From contig CAZMEV010000012.1 in NCBI GenBank assembly GCA_964565375.1, positions 1 to 48,318 of the forward strand: a stretch of DNA of 48,318 nt, in the 5' to 3' direction. The notes below the pieces were generated by a model. The model was given only the letters and a program-made list of their open reading frames with translations, was not told the origin of the DNA and searched no databases. Below, one piece after another: positions 16,911 through 24,301 of this stretch (position 1 is its first letter; the number at the start of each line of letters is the position of its first letter). The translations under genes were made by a program, and so were the position numbers. This DNA comes from SLAN01 sp964565375 (GTDB taxonomy: Bacteria; Spirochaetota; Spirochaetia; DSM-27196; SKKC01).

Positions 16911-17359
16911 CGATTCACGAAGGCCTGCTTCAGTATTTCAGAAAGAACGTGGCTCGACCTGTCACAGGTGAAGAACTCCGCTACGTTGCTAATGACCAGT
17001 CGGAATGGGCTCGACGAATTCGTGAACTGCGAACGGAACACGGTTGGCCGATTACGACAAAACATTCCGGAAATCCTTCGTTACCGATCGGTGTTTATCT
17101 TCTGGAGGCCGACCGTCAATCTCCACCTCATGATCGCAGAATCAAAGATCACGTAAGACGAGAAGCATTACGACGGGACTCGTACCGGTGTCGGAAATGC
17201 GGTTGGAGCCATGATGACTGGAACAGGTCTGATCCCCGATTTCTCGAGATTCACCATGTCGTACATCATGTACATGGTGGTGAGAACGAACTCGACAATC
17301 TCGTCACGTATTGCAACGTATGTCATGATAGAGTACACGCAGTGGACACTAACCACTGA
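16907..17359 (+). CDS. HNH endonuclease, probable restriction enzyme
   Basis: A 150-residue protein. Residues 7-50 repeat the domain of the preceding protein (QSEWARRIRELRTEHGWPI). Residues 85-145 form an HNH/beta-beta-alpha-metal nuclease: Cys95 and Cys98 (CRKCGW), His116-His117 (LEIHHVVHH), Asn131 (ELDNLVTYC), Cys136-x2-Cys139 and His144 (CNVCHDRVHA). The two CxxC pairs likely hold a structural zinc. Just downstream is a C5 methyltransferase, so it most likely cuts the site that enzyme protects. The gene starts inside the stop of the upstream gene and has no strong ribosome binding site of its own. Confidence 0.85.
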   Translation: MTIHEGLLQYFRKNVARPVTGEELRYVANDQSEWARRIRELRTEHGWPITTKHSGNPSLPIGVYLLEADRQSPPHDRRIKDHVRREALRRDSYRCRKCGWSHDDWNRSDPRFLEIHHVVHHVHGGENELDNLVTYCNVCHDRVHAVDTNH

Positions 17360-17391
17360 GATTCGTATCGTTATGAGGCGGAGGTGACAGG

Positions 17392-18606
17392 GTGGCAGAC
17401 AAAATCCGGATGATCGATCTATTCTCCGGCGCAGGTGGCCTCACGGTTGGATTCGAATGGCTAAGCGGATTCCCGTTTAGAACCGTATGGGCCAATGACT
17501 TCAATCGCTTCGCCGCAAATACATTCAATTCGAATTTCGATCCAGTTTGCTTTCCTGGCGATATCGTAGATATTCTTCGTGACGCCTCCACAGAAATCCC
17601 TGAGGCTGACATCGTTGTCGGTGGCCCCCCTTGCCAGGGTTTCAGCTTGCTCAACAAGCAAAGAGTCGATGATCCCCGGAAAAAATTGTGGATACCGTTT
17701 ATGGAGGTAATTGACCGATCCGGTGCTCGTATATTCCTCATGGAAAACGTACCGCAACTTATCGGGTCTCTCGAACATGAGGAAATTCTCCATTGGGCAG
17801 CTTGCCGGGGATTCAATGTGTGGTCGGGCCATTTGCTGGCGGCTGACTATGGTGTGCCTCAAACACGCAAGCGAGCCTTCATTGTAGGAGCGATGGATGC
17901 GAATCCTGCTGAATTTTTTCCGCCATTGCGATCACACTATCGACCCGACATGATTCCCGACCAGCTTGGTCTGCTCGGCGGCGTATATAAGAAGGATGCT
18001 ATGCCGTGGAAAACGGTCGCCGATGCAATCTCCGACTTGCCTGTCCCCGTCGGAACCGAGGTGCGGGATATCGAACCGCCCCTGGACCTGCATTTCGGTC
18101 GTAATCCAACCACCAAGAGTATGGCGCGATATCGTGCGATTCCTGAGCAGGGAATGAATCGTATTGATCTTCAACGAAATGCCCCGGAACTCACGCCGGA
18201 ATGCTGGATTAAGAAAAAGTCCGGAGGTACGGATCTCTTTGGACGTCTTTGGTGGAACCGGCCGGCGTTCACCATTCGAACGGAGTTTTACAAGCCGGAG
18301 AAAGGACGCTATCTGCATCCGGAACAGCACCGCCCGATCACGCACCGAGAGGCTGCGCGTTTCCAGACATTTCCCGACCGATTCAAGTTCACCGGAACTA
18401 AAATCGAGATTGCTCGACAGATCGGCAACGCTGTTCCACCGGTGCTGGCTCGAGAATTGGCCAGACAGATTTTCTCGCTTTACAGCGTAGCGACGAACGG
18501 ACACGAATATGGACATATTTCCGGAGAAAAAGCGGCGGGAGATTATGTCTCGGGTCCGGAACCGGAATACGCGACCGGAAGTTCTCGTTCGGTCCCTGCT
18601 CCATAG
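17392..18606 (+). CDS. DNA (cytosine-5) methyltransferase
   Basis: A 404-residue enzyme that methylates cytosine C5 in a specific DNA site. All main motifs are present in order: I (MIDLFSGAGGLTVGFE), IV (GGPPCQGFS, Cys81 the nucleophile), VI (MENV, residues 117-120), VIII (QTRKR, 157-161), a target-recognition region at about 195-310, IX (REAARFQTFPD) and X (QIGNAVPPVLA). The start is a GTG with GGAGGTGACAG just before it. It lies 33 bases after the HNH gene and overlaps vsr by 98 bases in another frame. Base composition is near 50% GC in a sampled line against about 60% in flanking genes, suggesting horizontal transfer. The specificity cannot be read from sequence alone. Confidence 0.95.
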   Translation: MADKIRMIDLFSGAGGLTVGFEWLSGFPFRTVWANDFNRFAANTFNSNFDPVCFPGDIVDILRDASTEIPEADIVVGGPPCQGFSLLNKQRVDDPRKKLWIPFMEVIDRSGARIFLMENVPQLIGSLEHEEILHWAACRGFNVWSGHLLAADYGVPQTRKRAFIVGAMDANPAEFFPPLRSHYRPDMIPDQLGLLGGVYKKDAMPWKTVADAISDLPVPVGTEVRDIEPPLDLHFGRNPTTKSMARYRAIPEQGMNRIDLQRNAPELTPECWIKKKSGGTDLFGRLWWNRPAFTIRTEFYKPEKGRYLHPEQHRPITHREAARFQTFPDRFKFTGTKIEIARQIGNAVPPVLARELARQIFSLYSVATNGHEYGHISGEKAAGDYVSGPEPEYATGSSRSVPAP

Positions 18607-18940
18607 GTTGGGATTTCGATTCCGGCTACACCGAAAAGACCTTCCCGGCACCCCGGATATTGTACTGCCGAAGTATGGCGCAGTGATCTTTGTACACGGC
18701 TGTTTCTGGCACGGGCATGATTGCAGCCGAGGTAAGTTGCCGGACACAAATGCTGACTTCTGGCGTGCGAAAATCGAGAGAAACATCGTGCGCGATAATG
18801 AAGTGACTGATCAGCTCTGTTCTCAAGGTTGGAATGTCATTAAGGTGTGGAGTTGCGAAACTACGTCAACATTCAAATTGAACGTTCTCGGTCACAGACT
18901 TGTGCGAGAGCTCAAAGCCGTTGAAGACAACTCCCGTTAA
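18509..18940 (+). CDS. vsr: Very short patch repair endonuclease Vsr
   Basis: A 143-residue Vsr nicks DNA beside T:G mismatches that arise when 5-methylcytosine deaminates, so it limits mutation at sites of the partner methyltransferase. The family core is present: SRVRNRNTRPEVLVRSLLH, GFRFRLHRKDLPGTPDIVLPKY (Asp50 likely the metal ligand) and IFVHGCFWHGHDC (His63, Trp67, His68). A Val stands where E. coli Vsr has Thr63, as in some relatives. The start lies 98 bases inside the methyltransferase gene, an arrangement also known for dcm-vsr. This pairing supports a C5 system with deamination-prone sites. Confidence 0.93.
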   Translation: MDIFPEKKRREIMSRVRNRNTRPEVLVRSLLHRLGFRFRLHRKDLPGTPDIVLPKYGAVIFVHGCFWHGHDCSRGKLPDTNADFWRAKIERNIVRDNEVTDQLCSQGWNVIKVWSCETTSTFKLNVLGHRLVRELKAVEDNSR

Positions 18941-18941
18941 G

Positions 18942-19742
18942 ATGTCTCCCATCCCGTGCTACCATGCAACCGTGAACGCAGGTAACTCATCGCGGCGGCG
19001 CGAGGTGCGAAGCGAGCTTTCGGAGGCGGCACAGGATTACCGCTGGTTGCTCGACCGCGGGTATCCGGATCAACCTGCTCTGAAACTGGTAGGCGACCAC
19101 TATCAGCTTACCGGTGTCGAGCGGGCCATGCTCTTTCGCGGCGTTTTCAGCGAACGCGACTCGGTGCGGCGGCGGGATATGCTCATTCGGTCTACCGACT
19201 GGCTTGCCTCCGACGACTCGCAGGAATCCGATCCACGATTCGACCACCTTCTGATAGATGGTCACAATGTGCTCTTTACGATCTCAAACTACCTCGCCGG
19301 ACGCCCTGTGGTGCTCGGCACCGATGCGTTTATCAGAGACATTGGCGGGACGCAGACCCGCCTTCCGCGCGACGAGCGCTTTACCCGGATCGCCGACGTA
19401 CTCTGCCGCACACTCGCTGCATCGAGGTTCCGGAACGTTACCATCCTCCTTGATTCTCCCCTTCCCTGGAGTCGCGAACACCGCGGCCTGATCCTCGACC
19501 GCCGGCAGCACATTATAGAGGAGAACAATTTTGAGATTGAGCCGGCCCGCAGACGGGGCCTCGAGATCGTGCTCGAGGAGCACGTGGACCGCACGGTAGC
19601 CGCAACGCGGGATTCGGTAATCGCCACAAGCGATACCGGCATTCTCAACCGCTGCCGGGCACCGGTTGTCGATATCGGCGGGACGATCGTTCATGAACGC
19701 TTTAATGCGACGCTTGTAGAACTCCTGCCGGATTATCGCTGA
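18942..19742 (+). CDS. DUF434 / DUF5616 protein, possible PIN/NYN-like nuclease
   Basis: A 266-residue protein. Its N-terminal 75 residues match DUF434 (DYRWLLDRGYPDQPALKLVGDHYQLTGVERAMLFRGVF). The C-terminal 170 residues match the DUF5616 region. That second part has an acidic pattern reminiscent of PIN/NYN nucleases: LLIDGHNVL, then TILLDSPLPWSRE, then SVIATSDTGIL. This fold suggestion is mine and unproven. No function is established. The ATG at 18942 follows the vsr stop by two bases, though a GTG at 18973 is possible. Its GC content looks like the host genes, so it may be the first resident gene right of the island. Confidence 0.75.
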   Translation: MSPIPCYHATVNAGNSSRRREVRSELSEAAQDYRWLLDRGYPDQPALKLVGDHYQLTGVERAMLFRGVFSERDSVRRRDMLIRSTDWLASDDSQESDPRFDHLLIDGHNVLFTISNYLAGRPVVLGTDAFIRDIGGTQTRLPRDERFTRIADVLCRTLAASRFRNVTILLDSPLPWSREHRGLILDRRQHIIEENNFEIEPARRRGLEIVLEEHVDRTVAATRDSVIATSDTGILNRCRAPVVDIGGTIVHERFNATLVELLPDYR

Positions 19743-19756
19743 TATCGCAGAAGCAC

Positions 19757-20998
19757 CTACTCCTCGTTTGCAAGCTTGCGAGAACCAAGCGCCGCGATAA
19801 GCAGTACGACTCCTACTCCGACGAAGGTGAGCCTGAGCCCCACGGCTTCTGCGATAAAACCGACAGCGGGCGGTGTCACGAGTCCTCCGGCATATGCCGC
19901 GCCCATGACAACGGCCATGCCGCTGCCTTCACGGAATCCCCGGAGGCGTCCTCCGGCGCCGAAGGCTATGGGAATGCCGTTGGCGAGCCCAAGCCCGACA
20001 AAGCCAAAGCCGACAAGCGCCGGCACGATCCCGTTGGTGGTTGTTGCAAGTATAAGCCCGATACCTGACAGGGCGAGACCGCCGCCCAATACCCAGCGGC
20101 GGCCGACCGAGGCGATTACACGGTCCCCACTGAAACGGCCTACGGCCATGGCGAATGCGAAGGCGCTGTAGCCGGAAGATGCAAGGAGCGCCGAACCGCC
20201 GAGCACGCTGCGGATGTATACAGCGCTCCAGTCGTTCATAGTCCCCTCGCCGATCAGGTTGGCGAAGGCAACCGCACTCAGGACGATAAGCACGAGCATG
20301 GTGCCGGAAGGTGCACGATTTCGACTCGCGGATGAATACTCACCGCCGGAAGCACCGTCCGCTTCAATATCGCCAGGGATAGCCTCATGAGTGCTGGTTG
20401 TCTGGCGACCGGAGAGCCCCGGCACCAGACGCAGAAAAAACGGTGCCGTTGCGACAAAGAGCACGGCAGCGACAAGCGGACCGTTAAGCTGCGGTTGGAT
20501 ACCTGCTTCGAGTAGCGATCCGGCTGTTACCGCGCCGACAACATTTCCGACCGAGAAAAGCCCATGAAGTGAAGACATGATCGGTTTGCCGCGCGAGTGC
20601 TCAACGATAACCCCTTGAGCGTTCATGCCGACATCCATGAGTCCGTTGCCGATTCCGAGCACCGCGACCGCGGGGAGCAGAGCGGCGTACACGTTTGCCT
20701 GTACGACAAGCGACAGCCCGGCAGTCATAGCAAGAAACCCGCAGGCGGTCGCTGTCCTGCTTCCCCGGGTTCGGATGATCCATGCTCCGACAGGCATCAT
20801 GGCAAAGCTTCCGAGCGGAACAAGCAGCAGGGCTGTACCGAGCGCACCTTCCCCGATCGACAGCACGATCTGCACTTCCGGGATGTGAGCAACCCAGGTG
20901 CCGAGAAATGCACCATTGGTGAAAAACATGACACCGGTGGCAAGCCTGCGCGAACGCAGGCTCCGGCAAAGGCGCGCCCTGCGGGATATGGAACTCAT
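19757..20998 (-). CDS. MFS transporter, YbjJ-like, last gene of the metal operon
   Basis: A 413-residue, twelve-helix major facilitator. The segments FFTNGAFLGTWVAHIPEVQ and GIGNGLMDVGMNAQGVIVE, then SSLHGLFSVGNVVGAV, match the YbjJ-type MFS subgroup of unknown substrate. A central cytoplasmic loop (about residues 205-235) is polar. The start ATG shares one base with the stop of the metal-binding-protein gene (TGATG), so it belongs to the NikR-like/ABC operon. That placement suggests a metal- or metallophore-related job, which is inference. It converges on the DUF434 gene with only 14 bases between them. Confidence 0.85.
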   Translation of the reverse strand: MSSISRRARLCRSLRSRRLATGVMFFTNGAFLGTWVAHIPEVQIVLSIGEGALGTALLLVPLGSFAMMPVGAWIIRTRGSRTATACGFLAMTAGLSLVVQANVYAALLPAVAVLGIGNGLMDVGMNAQGVIVEHSRGKPIMSSLHGLFSVGNVVGAVTAGSLLEAGIQPQLNGPLVAAVLFVATAPFFLRLVPGLSGRQTTSTHEAIPGDIEADGASGGEYSSASRNRAPSGTMLVLIVLSAVAFANLIGEGTMNDWSAVYIRSVLGGSALLASSGYSAFAFAMAVGRFSGDRVIASVGRRWVLGGGLALSGIGLILATTTNGIVPALVGFGFVGLGLANGIPIAFGAGGRLRGFREGSGMAVVMGAAYAGGLVTPPAVGFIAEAVGLRLTFVGVGVVLLIAALGSRKLANEE

Positions 20999-21831
20999 CA
21001 GCGAAGTGCGTCTCCTGTCTTTTCGCGATTGTGCTCGAGGACGTCGAGCATTGTACGCGTATCATCTTCGCCGGGAAAGTTTATGAGCGCCACGCGCGGT
21101 ACATCCGGAAGGGTTTCTGCGAACGGCTGTGACACTTCGTTGTGCCAGTTATCAAGCACAAGCACCGGATCCTCTCCGGAGAGACGGGCAATCTGCTGCG
21201 CTTCAAGCGGACCGGGACCGAAGGTTTCGACAATGTTTACACCGAGATCGCGGAAAAGTTCTTCCTGATGCACATGGGCAATTACTGGATTGCTGTCGAG
21301 TCCGAGCTCACGGATTTCTTCACGCCAGTCATCAAGGAATGCTCGAACCTCATCAATACGTTCACGCGCCACATCCTCGGTTCCGAGCGCGGATGCGATC
21401 TTCATGGTCTCCGACTCTATGTATTCCTCGGTATAGGTTGTCGTGATCTGTGCAGACTCCACCGCTCCGTCACCGATCGCATCCTGCAGGCGGTCCATCA
21501 TGTTTTCGTAGCCGGCGTAGACAAGAAGGTCCGCATCCTGGACGCGCTGCAAATCGGTGGCACGAAGCTCATACTCCGGCGGGTGACGCATTTCATACGG
21601 CGCAAGAAGTTCGACGTCGTCAGCTCCGGCAAGATCGGCGAACGCCGCGGTCCACGGTGTGGTTGCGATCACCGTCTGCGCAAACGCGGCGGCAGGACTT
21701 ATCACGGCGGCAAGCACGAAGGCGGCGACGAGAAGCCTGACTCCGGGAACACGGCGCCCGGCTCGCCATTGGGTTGCAACTGCGCTGCCGGAAGCGAACG
21801 CGCAGAACATCGACCTGAAAAAATAATGCAT
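20998..21831 (-). CDS. Metal ABC transporter substrate-binding protein (ZnuA/cluster A-I type)
   Basis: 277 residues from the ATG at 21831, with AAAGGAGAC before it and a TAATG overlap with the permease gene. A long N-terminal region ends in a hydrophobic export signal (VRLLVAAFVLAAVISPAAAFAQ). The mature part has the family pattern: a first ligand His in YEMRHPPEYELRATD, a backbone helix, a second His in VIAHVHQEELFRDLGVNIV, and a C-terminal VLVLDNWHNE. The His-rich loop of many zinc proteins is missing. It should deliver a divalent metal to the membrane permease. Zinc, nickel, cobalt or manganese all remain possible. A NikR-like gene heads the operon. Confidence 0.85.
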   Translation of the reverse strand: MHYFFRSMFCAFASGSAVATQWRAGRRVPGVRLLVAAFVLAAVISPAAAFAQTVIATTPWTAAFADLAGADDVELLAPYEMRHPPEYELRATDLQRVQDADLLVYAGYENMMDRLQDAIGDGAVESAQITTTYTEEYIESETMKIASALGTEDVARERIDEVRAFLDDWREEIRELGLDSNPVIAHVHQEELFRDLGVNIVETFGPGPLEAQQIARLSGEDPVLVLDNWHNEVSQPFAETLPDVPRVALINFPGEDDTRTMLDVLEHNREKTGDALR

Positions 21832-22733
21832 TACACAGTCTCCTTTGACTCGTGGATGTGTGAGCCGGAAACATCCGGCACCGGACCGGTGGCGGTGACC
21901 GGCTTTGAATGGAGAGCAGAGCGCCAGGCGGAGACCCGACGGAAGGCTGCGAGGATACCGAGAACGCTTGCACCGACGAGGGTCACACCGGAACTTGCCG
22001 GAATATCGATCTCGATTGCGAAGATGAACCCGCTTACGCTTATCACAAGCCCCCACAGGGAGGCTGTAATAAAGAGCGAGCGGGTGCTTTTCGCGGTGAA
22101 ACCGGCGATGAGAGCCGGAAGAATAAGGACGGCATCGAGCAGGAGCGCGCCGATGAGCCCCATGACAAGCGTGATCGTGAAGCCGACCATGAACAGGATC
22201 GCTGCGTTAATGGCTTTTTCGTTGACGCCGGAGGTAAAGGCGATGTCGCGGTCGTAGAGCACGGCGGTTATTCGGCCGAACAGGAGGCTGATGATAACAA
22301 CCACGACGAGGGCGAAGCCCGCGGTTACCACCGCATCGGTGGGCGTGAGGGCAAAAATGTTTCCCCACAGAAGCCCGAGCGATTCACGCGCGGGAACATC
22401 AAACCGGTAGAGAATCGCGAAGGCAAGCCCGATGGTGAACACCATGAAGAAGGTGGTGACATGGGAGGCGCTTGCCCTCGTCCGCCCGCCGACCGAGGCC
22501 ACGAACGAAATGAGAATCGTGTTGGCAACAAGGCCTGCAAACAGCGGACTCCAGCCGGCGGCAAGCGCTACAGCTGAACCAAGCAGCGAGCTGTGCATGA
22601 GCGCAAAGCGCAGGGTGATAAGGTTGAGCCGCAGGACGAACACCCCGACAAGCGGAAAAATCGTGCCGGCGACAACAAGCACAAGCGCACCGCGGGCGAT
22701 GGGGGCGAACCCGAGAACATCGAAGACGGTCAT
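21831..22733 (-). CDS. Metal ABC transporter permease (ZnuB/ABC-3 family)
   Basis: A 300-residue membrane protein of the ABC-3 family, with about eight to nine helices. Typical parts are the start FDVLGFAPIARGALVLVVAGTIFPLVGVFVLR, MHSSLLGSAVALAAG, FGRITAVLYDRDIAFTSGVNEKAIN near residues 185-210, and VMGLIGALLLDAVLILPALIAGFTA. It should form the membrane channel for the neighbouring ATPase and binding protein. Overlaps of four bases (ATGA) with the ATPase gene and one base with the binding-protein gene indicate coupled translation. The C-terminal tail is about 35 residues and polar. Confidence 0.92.
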   Translation of the reverse strand: MTVFDVLGFAPIARGALVLVVAGTIFPLVGVFVLRLNLITLRFALMHSSLLGSAVALAAGWSPLFAGLVANTILISFVASVGGRTRASASHVTTFFMVFTIGLAFAILYRFDVPARESLGLLWGNIFALTPTDAVVTAGFALVVVVIISLLFGRITAVLYDRDIAFTSGVNEKAINAAILFMVGFTITLVMGLIGALLLDAVLILPALIAGFTAKSTRSLFITASLWGLVISVSGFIFAIEIDIPASSGVTLVGASVLGILAAFRRVSAWRSALHSKPVTATGPVPDVSGSHIHESKETV

Positions 22734-23611
22734 CCGGCGGTGCCTCCGCGATCCGGGTTAGCGCTGGGCGTGCCGCCGGCGGCGCGGTCACGGGGATGGG
22801 CGCCGCCTGGTGTATGAGCCCCGCCGGCGGGCGGCGTCCCGCCGCCTGACGTCTCAGCCCAGCCGCCGGTCTGCGCGCTGGATGTCGCGCGCCCTCCGTC
22901 GGCGATCCGCCCGTCGGCAAGTGCAATGCGTCGCCAGCCGGGCCGGTCGAAGTAGCCCGACTCGTGGCTCACCATAACAACGGTAATGCCGGATTCTTCT
23001 GACAGGAGTTCGGCGAGCTCCAGCAGGGTTTCTTTTCCTTCCGGGTCGAGGCTGGCAGTGGGCTCGTCGAGCAGCAGAATGCTCGGGTTCTGGCACAGGC
23101 AGCGGGCTATGGAGATGCGCTGGCGTTGTCCGCCGGAGAGTTGGCTGTACGAGCGCGAGGCCAGACCGGCGCAGCCGGTGCGCCGCATGGCCTCGGCCAT
23201 GCGCGCCCGCCTGGCCGAGCGGGTGTGCCACGCGCCGCTTAAGCCGATCGCCACGACCTCGGAGGCGGAAATGGGAAAGTCGGTCTGCACCGCGTGCTGC
23301 GCCACGTAGCCGACCATCCGCCGGCGGCGGCGCCATGCGCGCGAGCCGACCTCGAGCCCGTCGACTTCGAGCTGTCCGCCCGCGCGCGGGATAAGTCCGA
23401 GAATGGCGGAGAGCAGGGTGGTTTTGCCCGCGCCGTTGGAGCCGGTAATGGTTATGCGCTCACCCCGGGCCACGGCGAGCGAGATGCCGTGCAGCACGCG
23501 CACGCCGCCGCGGTCCACGGTGAGATCGACGGCGCGAATGGCGGGGTGATGGGGCGAACCGGCGCCGGCCTGGTGCGCGGAAGCTGAAGAGACGGCACGA
23601 CGGGAAAACAT
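22730..23611 (-). CDS. Metal ABC transporter ATP-binding protein
   Basis: 293 residues from the ATG at 23611. The frame is open upstream, but that part is the shadow of the NikR-like gene. GGAGG lies four bases before this ATG, which shares one base with that gene's stop (TGATG). Motifs are complete: Walker A GSNGAGKTT, Q-loop VGYVAQHAV, signature LSGGQRQR, Walker B ILLLDEPTAS, and the switch His in VMVSHESG. The final 45 residues form an unusual Gly/Ala/Pro-rich tail (TSGGGTPPAGGAHTPGGAH) beyond the normal end of the family. It is the energy-coupling subunit of the metal importer. Confidence 0.92.
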   Translation of the reverse strand: MFSRRAVSSASAHQAGAGSPHHPAIRAVDLTVDRGGVRVLHGISLAVARGERITITGSNGAGKTTLLSAILGLIPRAGGQLEVDGLEVGSRAWRRRRRMVGYVAQHAVQTDFPISASEVVAIGLSGAWHTRSARRARMAEAMRRTGCAGLASRSYSQLSGGQRQRISIARCLCQNPSILLLDEPTASLDPEGKETLLELAELLSEESGITVVMVSHESGYFDRPGWRRIALADGRIADGGRATSSAQTGGWAETSGGGTPPAGGAHTPGGAHPRDRAAGGTPSANPDRGGTAG

Positions 23612-24096
23612 CAACCTCCATCCTCTTCTTCGTGAGAGTGCGGTTCGGCGGGCGAAACCCCTTGCGCCCCTGGCATTCCCTCGTCGCCGAGCACCGCATA
23701 GATATCCTCGGTGGCCACGACTTTGAGCTCGCCGAGAACGCCGCGCTGGGTGGTGACCGTGCGGGCCCATCCGTGGACGTCCCGGGAGCTCCCCTGAACG
23801 ACGATAAGCTTCAGGCAGATATTGCCGTGCAGGTGAAGTTGAAGGTTGGACGCGATGGCAAGGCTGGGAAAGGGGTCGACCGGACATTCGGCCATTCGCC
23901 GTCCGTAGGGATAAAGCAGCGTGATAATGCCTGCGACCTCGCGCTCGTCGTCGGCCGGGGCTTCACGCACGAGTTCCTTGCGCACAAGGGCCCTGAGCGC
24001 TTCCGACCGGTTCGCATAGCCATCGCGCTCGGCTCGCTCATCGAGCCGGTCGACAAGCTCGCGCTCCATTGAAACGCCGAATCGGAGAAGGTCCAT
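23611..24096 (-). CDS. NikR-like metal-responsive regulator with altered ligand set
   Basis: A 161-residue protein with a ribbon-helix-helix at residues 3-45 (LLRFGVSMERELVDRLDE, GYANRSEALRALVRK) and a NikR-type metal-sensing ACT domain at 52-130. Of the E. coli NikR square-planar ligands, His87, His89 and Cys95 correspond to His88, His90 and Cys94 (LQLHLHGNICLKLIV). The loop before Cys is two residues shorter. The fourth ligand, His76, is replaced by Pro77, although Cys71 lies close. A C-terminal tail adds PHSHEEE. So metal specificity may differ from nickel. It heads the ABC operon, and a perfect NikR-spaced inverted repeat lies 12 bases before its start. No ribosome binding site is visible. 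Confidence 0.88.
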   Translation of the reverse strand: MDLLRFGVSMERELVDRLDERAERDGYANRSEALRALVRKELVREAPADDEREVAGIITLLYPYGRRMAECPVDPFPSLAIASNLQLHLHGNICLKLIVVQGSSRDVHGWARTVTTQRGVLGELKVVATEDIYAVLGDEGMPGAQGVSPAEPHSHEEEDGG

Positions 24097-24107
24097 GACG
24101 GGAACAA

Positions 24108-24137
24108 CGTAGCACGACTCGACTCAATCGTGCTACG
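24108..24137 (-). promoter_or_regulatory. Probable operator of the NikR-like regulator
   Basis: CGTAGCACGA (24108-24117) and TCGTGCTACG (24128-24137) are perfect 10-bp inverted arms around a 10-base centre. In NikR terms this is GTAGCA-N16-TGCTAC, the same geometry as the known E. coli site GTATGA-N16-TCATAC. It starts 12 bases before the regulator's start codon, where binding would block transcription or initiation of the whole operon. Sequence and spacing are directly seen; function is inferred. Confidence 0.75.
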
Positions 24138-24240
24138 CCGCGTGCTACGGCTGCAGCTTGCTGTATCACCGCTGCGCCGCGTGCTACGGCTGCAGCTTGC
24201 TGTATCACGGCTGCGCCGCGTGCTACGCCTTCAGCGTGCT
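24137..24240 (-). repeat. 39-bp tandem repeat carrying operator half-sites
   Basis: Copies lie at 24137-24175 and 24176-24214 (one mismatch), with a diverging third from 24215 to about 24240. Each copy includes CGTGCTACG, the half-site of the adjacent operator, so TGCTAC occurs at 24131, 24143, 24182 and 24221. Each of the first two copies also has CTGTATCAC. Confidence 0.75.
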
Positions 24241-24247
24241 GCGAATG

Positions 24248-24265
24248 CAGGCAGAACGCTGCCTG
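24248..24265 (-). terminator. Short hairpin after the TRIC/YicG-like gene
   Basis: CAGGCAG-AACG-CTGCCTG is a perfect 7-bp stem with a 4-base loop, 36 bases past the stop of the minus-strand gene. No T-run follows, so it is a weak terminator candidate. Confidence 0.3.
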
Positions 24266-24301
24266 AAATGCGCGGGAGGCTTGAGTCATCCGGGCGACTT
24301 A

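Noticed and set aside
23612..23887. Long N-terminal extension of the metal ABC ATPase
   Set aside because: This is a shadow of the NikR-like gene. A GGAGG and TGATG overlap support the start at 23611.
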